NCBI GenBank assembly: GCA_016202645.1
Contig: JACQOF010000008.1
Coordinates: forward strand, 1 to 7,940
Length of the DNA: 7,940 nucleotides
Direction of reading: 5' to 3'
From: a bacterium
GTDB lineage: Bacteria; Lindowbacteria; 2-12-FULL-62-27
Part shown: piece after piece, positions 5,496 to 7,940 of the stretch
Numbering within the stretch: the stretch's first letter is position 1
Layout of the letters: each line of letters starts with the position of its first letter
Made by a program: the position numbers and the translations under genes
Notes under the pieces: model-generated
Told to the model about the DNA's origin: nothing
Seen by the model: the letters and a program-made list of their open reading frames with translations, nothing else
Databases searched by the model: none

Positions 5496-5861
5496 AGTGT
5501 AACAGACCTGCGCTTGGAAGCAACCCACAGCGCGGCGGCGTCGGCGGCAACGGCGTCGGCAAGTGTAACAGACCTGCGCTTGGAAGCAACCCACAGCTAT
5601 GCGCCCGCGGTGCTTTATATCGGTCGTAGTGTAACAGACCTGCGCTTGGAAGCAACCCACAGCGTCGCGGAAGAGTACCGGCGTAGCTCGGTTAGTGTAA
5701 CAGACCTGCGCTTGGAAGCAACCCACAGCAGAGTTAAACGGCGTTATGGTTTTTTTTCTAGTGTAACAGACCTGCGCTTGGAAGCAATCCACAACCCGAG
5801 CATAGCTTTCGGCCTGTTCTGGCGTAGTGTAACAGACCTGCGCTTGGAAGCAACCCACAAC
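5496..5861 (-). CRISPR. Type II-C CRISPR array: six 36-bp repeats, five 30-bp spacers
   Basis: On the plus strand repeats start AGTGTAACAG and end ACCCACAGC. They lie at 5496-5531, 5562-5597, 5628-5663, 5694-5729, 5760-5795 and 5826-5861, with an exact 66-bp period. Spacers are 5532-5561, 5598-5627, 5664-5693, 5730-5759 and 5796-5825. Repeats 1-4 are identical. Repeat 5 has two changes and repeat 6 has one of those two (CACAGC to CACAAC). The crRNA strand is minus (repeat starts GCTGTGGG, ends TTACACT), because the minus-strand tracrRNA anti-repeat is complementary to it. Repeat decay at the cas-distal end suggests new spacers enter next to cas2. The first spacer is a GCG/TCG-rich low-complexity sequence. 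I found no spacer match inside the window. Confidence 0.97.
5826..5853 (-). promoter_or_regulatory. Repeat-embedded crRNA promoter (example in the outermost repeat; present in all six)
   Basis: On the crRNA strand each repeat holds TTGCTT (repeat positions 9-14), a 16-bp gap and TACACT (31-36) preceded by TG, giving an extended -10 TGTTACACT. A start about seven bases on would fall inside the spacer and give guides of about 23-24 nt. Promoters inside repeats with 24-nt guides are established for N. meningitidis II-C. Here the match to consensus is 3/6 for the -35 and 4/6 plus TG for the -10, so activity is inferred. The equivalent sites are at 5496-5523, 5562-5589, 5628-5655, 5694-5721 and 5760-5787. 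Confidence 0.6.
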
Positions 5862-5906
5862 CCGTACGGGTCACGCGATGAAAAAACGACCAATCCCGTT
5901 TCTCCT

Positions 5907-5963
5907 AACCCAATCCACTCGCCCCCCCACTTATCAAAGGGGGGGCGAGTGGATTGGGTTTTT
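5907..5963 (+). terminator. Perfect 22-bp-stem hairpin followed by T run, beside the array
   Basis: AACCCAATCC..GCCCCCCC (5907-5928) is perfectly complementary to GGGGGGGC..GGATTGGGTT (5939-5960), with the loop ACTTATCAAA. The right arm runs into TTTTT (5959-5963), so on the plus strand it resembles a strong intrinsic terminator for any transcript coming through the cas operon and array. The inner part, CCCCC..TTATCAAA..GGGGG, also resembles the palindromic repeats downstream, so it may equally be a member of that family with longer arms. Confidence 0.55.
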
Positions 5964-6004
5964 GCCTTCCTTGGCATATTTTCTCCGCATTGGGGCGGAT
6001 TGTC

Positions 6005-6018
6005 CCCCCGCGCGGGGG
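6005..6018. repeat. GC palindrome CCCCCGCGCGGGGG
   Basis: A 14-base perfect palindrome lies between two other palindromic units in the intergenic mosaic. Nothing points to a specific protein site. Confidence 0.4.
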
Positions 6019-6025
6019 CGCGGCG

Positions 6026-6063
6026 ATCCAGATTTTCTGGATTGCTTCGGCGGAGTCTCGCAA
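6026..6063 (-). repeat. ATTGCGAG..GAAGCAATC type dispersed repeat with ATCCAGA hairpin
   Basis: On the minus strand the unit reads ATTGCGAGACTCCGCCGAAG and continues CAATCCAGA, then TTTGG-free hairpin bases: ATCCAGA (6026-6032) pairs with TCTGGAT (6036-6042) around a TTT loop. The ATTGCGAG..AAGCAATC pattern is a familiar dispersed intergenic repeat in several bacterial phyla; the assignment is by appearance only. Confidence 0.5.
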
Positions 6064-6070
6064 TAACGCT

Positions 6071-6102
6071 TCCCCCTTGCAAAGGGGGACCGAGGGGGAT
6101 TT
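6071..6102 (-). repeat. AAATCCCCC..CCCCCTTTGCAAGGGGG palindromic repeat, unit A
   Basis: CCCCCTT (6072-6078) pairs with AAGGGGG (6082-6088), followed by GAGGGGGATTT. Read on the minus strand it has the same layout as the units at 6203-6234 and 6515-6543: AAATCCCCC, a short linker, then a CCCCCTT hairpin. Confidence 0.65.
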
Positions 6103-6137
6103 GCTTTTCCCACCTTGCAAATGGAGCCGATTGGCCG

Positions 6138-6173
6138 CTCCCCTCTTTGAAAAAGAGGGGTCGGGGGAGATTT
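6138..6173 (-). repeat. Palindromic repeat, unit B (CCCCTCTTT stem)
   Basis: CCCCTCTTT (6140-6148) pairs perfectly with AAAGAGGGG (6152-6160), loop GAA, followed by GGGGGAGATTT. It has the same layout and orientation as the unit at 6071-6102, with compensating changes in both arms of the stem (CT/AG inserted symmetrically). Confidence 0.65.
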
Positions 6174-6202
6174 ATTACGCCATGCCGTGGAGCGGAGGTT
6201 CC

Positions 6203-6234
6203 AAATCCCCCCTCCCCCCTTTGCCAAAGGGGGA
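6203..6234 (+). repeat. Palindromic repeat, unit C
   Basis: AAATCCCCCCTCC is followed by the stem CCCCCTTT (6215-6222) with AAAGGGGG (6226-6233), loop GCC. It belongs to the same family as the neighbouring units but in opposite orientation to A and B. Confidence 0.65.
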
Positions 6235-6250
6235 CAGGATACGACGGCCG

Positions 6251-6275
6251 CTCTCCTCCTTCGAAAGGAGGGGAG
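6251..6275. repeat. Palindromic repeat, unit D (CTCCTT..AAGGAG)
   Basis: CTCCTT (6256-6261) pairs with AAGGAG (6265-6270) around CGA, and pairing extends outward to 6251/6275 with one G-T pair. It is a diverged member of the C-rich palindrome cluster. Confidence 0.5.
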
Positions 6276-6333
6276 TAGCCCCCCGACGCAAACCAGATCA
6301 ATTGACACAAAAGCTGTAAGGTTTCTTCGCGCC

Positions 6334-6352
6334 GCCCGACTCCAAGTCGGGC
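6334..6352. repeat. Perfect hairpin GCCCGACT-CCA-AGTCGGGC
   Basis: An eight-base perfect stem (6334-6341 with 6345-6352) has a three-base loop and no T run on either side. It is one more intergenic palindrome, different in sequence from the C-rich family. Confidence 0.5.
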
Positions 6353-6371
6353 GAGGGTGGATGGAAACCGG

Positions 6372-6398
6372 CTGGATCCCGGCGTCTGCCGGGATGAC
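6372..6398 (-). repeat. GTCATCCCGGC..GCCGGGATCCAG palindromic element, right copy (inverted)
   Basis: The stem ATCCCGGC (6376-6383) pairs with GCCGGGAT (6388-6395), loop GTCT. Its reverse complement matches 926-952 at 24 of 27 positions, so two copies in opposite orientation bracket tracrRNA, cas9, cas1, cas2 and the array. Confidence 0.7.
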
Positions 6399-6474
6399 GC
6401 CCGGAGATCATTGCGCGGAGGCGTGGATGGAAACCTTTTGCAAATGATACTTCCCGGCGGTCAACGCGGTCGCC

Positions 6475-6488
6475 CCCGCCTGCGCGGG
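6475..6488. repeat. Small hairpin CCCGC-CTGC-GCGGG
   Basis: A five-base stem inside CCCCCGCCTGCGCGGGAAC, a motif of the same general look as known GC-rich dispersed palindromes. It is reported as part of the repeat mosaic at 5862-6699, which holds no convincing gene. Confidence 0.4.
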
Positions 6489-6514
6489 AACAGGCTTTGC
6501 CAGGGGGAAAAGCG

Positions 6515-6543
6515 AATCCCCCCAGCCCCCTTTGCAAGGGGGA
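6515..6543 (+). repeat. Palindromic repeat, unit E
   Basis: AATCCCCCCAG is followed by the stem CCCCCTT (6526-6532) with AAGGGGG (6536-6542), loop TGC. It has the same layout and orientation as unit C at 6203-6234. Confidence 0.65.
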
Positions 6544-6560
6544 GAAAAGCAAATCAATTT

Positions 6561-6583
6561 CCCTCTCCCGCCAGGGGAGAGGG
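6561..6583. repeat. Perfect hairpin CCCTCTCCC..GGGAGAGGG
   Basis: A nine-base perfect stem (6561-6569 with 6575-6583) lies 18 bases after unit E and is followed by TCTTCCT, not a T run. It is the last palindrome before the HD-GYP gene. Confidence 0.55.
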
Positions 6584-6641
6584 TCTTCCTCGCGGTCATG
6601 GCGCGACGCGCCGTTTTCTTACGCACGCGGGGTTTATGGAT

Positions 6642-6647
6642 TAGAAT
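6642..6647 (+). promoter_or_regulatory. Possible -10 element upstream of the HD-GYP gene
   Basis: TAGAAT matches the sigma-70 -10 at 5 of 6 and would place a start near 6654, about 46 bases before the ATG. No good -35 is visible 16-18 bp upstream (TTACGC at 6619-6624 matches at only two positions), so an activator or another sigma factor may be involved, or the call is wrong. Confidence 0.25.
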
Positions 6648-6699
6648 GGGCGTGGGTATCGGATTCCTTCTCTCCGCATAATTTCAGGAGGCGCTTGGT

Positions 6700-7940
6700 A
6701 TGAGGGTTGCCGCTCATTATCTGTTTGCCGTCGCCGTGATGAGTTTTTACGGCGGCAGGGTTTGCCCGTTCGTGGACCGTTTGGACCTGGCCGGTTGGTT
6801 TGCGTTGTTGCTGACGATTTTCGGCGCGGTTTTTATTGTCCGTTTCCTCGCCGTCTCGCGCCTGTTCCCCCGCATCCCTTATGAGTCGCAGGTCCGGGCG
6901 CAGTTCGACCTGGAGTTGTGCGCTTTTTTTGCCGCCGGGGCGGCGATCGCCGGTTACAATTATGCGTTTCACGAGTTTCCGCTGGTGAGCGGTTACAAGA
7001 TGGTCCTGGGGTGCATGGCGCTGGGGTTTTACGCCGCCAGCGACCTGGCGCTGGAGCGGGAACGGACGATCTCGGAGGTTTTCGAGCGCTCCGGCCAGGA
7101 ACCGGGGCCCGCGGAAAAGTATTTTCCCCTGACGCGCCGGTTTTCGCTGGTGGCTGTTGCCAGCGTCGCGATCCTGCTGGTGGTGTTATACCTGGTGATG
7201 GCGAAGGACCTGGTCTGGATCGTGCAAATGGACTTCGAGGATCTGCCTTCCGCCAGGGTGTCCGTCTTGAAGGAGTTGGTTTTTGTCTGTCTGGTCATTT
7301 TGGGCGAGATCGGCAACTTGATCGTTTCGTATTCGCGCAATTTGCGGCGGTTCTTCGCCTGCCAGAACGGCGCGTTGACGGCGGTCGCCGGCGGGGACTT
7401 GAACAGCCGGGTGCCGGTCAGCTCGCGCGACGAGTTCGGGGTCATGGCGCGGTACACGAACAGGATGATCCGCGACCTGGACGAGCGCAACCGGGAGTTG
7501 TGCGAGACGCAGTTGGAGATCGTCCGGCGCCTGGGCCGGGCGGCGGAATACCGCGACAACGAGACGGGCTACCACGTCATCCGCATGAGCCTGTATTCGG
7601 AAAGCCTCGGCCGGGCCCTGGGCATGCCGGAGAAGGAGAGCGAGACGCTCCGCCTGGCCAGCCCCATGCACGACGTCGGCAAGATCGGCATCCCGGACCA
7701 CATCCTGTTGAAGCCGGGCAAGCTGGACGAGCGGGAATGGGAGATTATGAAGACCCACGCGGCGATCGGGGCGGAAATTTTGAAGGGGAGCCGGAGCGAA
7801 TTGCTGAGAATGGCGGAGGCCATCGCCTTGACGCATCAGGAAAAATGGGACGGGTCGGGGTATCCCGCCGGTTTGAGGGGCGAGGAGATCCCGGTCGTGG
7901 GGCGCATCACGGCGGTCTGCGACGTGTTCGACGCGCTGAC
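6700..7940 (+). CDS. Membrane-anchored HAMP and HD-GYP domain protein, likely cyclic-di-GMP phosphodiesterase (C-terminus cut)
   Basis: 413 codons are present and the frame is open to the window end. HD-GYP proteins hydrolyse c-di-GMP (some also cGAMP) and so control motility and biofilm. The first 212 residues hold about six hydrophobic segments (near 5-18, 31-52, 73-90, 98-118, 148-168 and 191-212), a possible membrane sensor that I do not recognise. A HAMP-like linker (about 213-267, with GGDLNSRVPVSSRDEFGVMA) leads to HD-GYP from about 270. Visible HD-GYP residues are E288 and H292, H324-D325 in HDVGKIGIPD, H353, H379 in THQEKWDGSGYP (GYP 387-389) and D408. Position 380 is Q where many family members have the second H of HHE, so one metal ligand may differ. 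The start at 6700 has AGGAGG (6686-6691) eight bases upstream. No link to the CRISPR locus is evident. Confidence 0.9.
   Translation, partial: MRVAAHYLFAVAVMSFYGGRVCPFVDRLDLAGWFALLLTIFGAVFIVRFLAVSRLFPRIPYESQVRAQFDLELCAFFAAGAAIAGYNYAFHEFPLVSGYKMVLGCMALGFYAASDLALERERTISEVFERSGQEPGPAEKYFPLTRRFSLVAVASVAILLVVLYLVMAKDLVWIVQMDFEDLPSARVSVLKELVFVCLVILGEIGNLIVSYSRNLRRFFACQNGALTAVAGGDLNSRVPVSSRDEFGVMARYTNRMIRDLDERNRELCETQLEIVRRLGRAAEYRDNETGYHVIRMSLYSESLGRALGMPEKESETLRLASPMHDVGKIGIPDHILLKPGKLDEREWEIMKTHAAIGAEILKGSRSELLRMAEAIALTHQEKWDGSGYPAGLRGEEIPVVGRITAVCDVFDAL

Noticed and set aside
5493-5858. Long open frames through the array on both strands, with a repeating QAQVCYT or VTDLRLEATH peptide
   Set aside because: They arise because the 66-bp repeat period is a multiple of three and the repeat has no stop in those frames. 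They are CRISPR repeats, not a repeat protein.
5514-6278. Open frame of about 250 codons across the array and downstream repeats, on the plus strand
   Set aside because: Composed of CRISPR repeats followed by palindromic repeats, with no protein-like composition and no ribosome site.
6357-6435. Possible second mini-array: GTGGATGGAAACC at 6357-6369 and 6423-6435, also 66 bp apart
   Set aside because: Only two 13-bp copies exist, unrelated to the array repeat, and the interval contains a palindromic dispersed repeat instead of a spacer. The 66-bp spacing is probably chance.
5390-6700. Search for csn2, cas4 or another accessory gene after cas2
   Set aside because: No protein-like frame with a ribosome site exists between cas2 and the HD-GYP gene, which is consistent with subtype II-C.

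Overview
The window (7,940 bp, GC-rich) comes from a bacterium. Its centre is a complete, compact type II-C CRISPR-Cas locus. An FKBP-type prolyl isomerase gene and the start of a gene for an exported protein lie on one side. A membrane-bound HD-GYP signalling gene lies on the other. The signal peptide, the multi-pass HD-GYP protein and the dense intergenic palindromes (CCCCCTTT..AAAGGGGG, CCCGGCG..CGCCGGG and ATTGCGAG..GCAATC types) suggest a Gram-negative such as a Desulfobacterota, Nitrospirota, Nitrospinota or Pseudomonadota lineage. The sequence alone does not fix the phylum.

Layout. 1-77 (-): first 25 codons of a gene with a signal peptide. 78-209: intergenic, with a branched foldback at 117-170. 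210-692 (-): SlyD-like FKBP isomerase. 703-960: no gene; short palindromic repeats. 984-1097 (-): tracrRNA with its own promoter, anti-repeat, two hairpins and a rho-independent terminator. 1178-4183 (+): cas9 (1,001 aa). 4176-5060 (+): cas1. 5057-5389 (+): cas2. 5496-5861: array of six 36-bp repeats and five 30-bp spacers, read on the minus strand. 5862-6699: no gene; a mosaic of palindromes, including a perfect 22-bp-stem hairpin next to the array. 6700-7940 (+): membrane-HAMP-HD-GYP protein, cut by the window end.

How the locus works together. cas9, cas1 and cas2 overlap by 8 and 4 bases, so they should be translated as one operon. The tracrRNA and crRNAs both come from the opposite strand. 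The crRNA direction follows from the tracrRNA: its promoter, hairpins and terminator all point to the minus strand, so the complementary crRNA must also be minus-strand. In that orientation every repeat ends in an extended -10-like sequence (TGTTACACT) with a -35-like TTGCTT 16 bp upstream. Each spacer may therefore have its own promoter, as described for Neisseria meningitidis II-C. The tracrRNA and cas9 promoters appear to face each other over the same ~30 bp. The anti-repeat is a 29/36 copy of the array repeat whose final -10 base has changed. Repeat decay at the cas-distal end suggests that spacers are added near cas2, so transcription and acquisition would run with opposite polarity.
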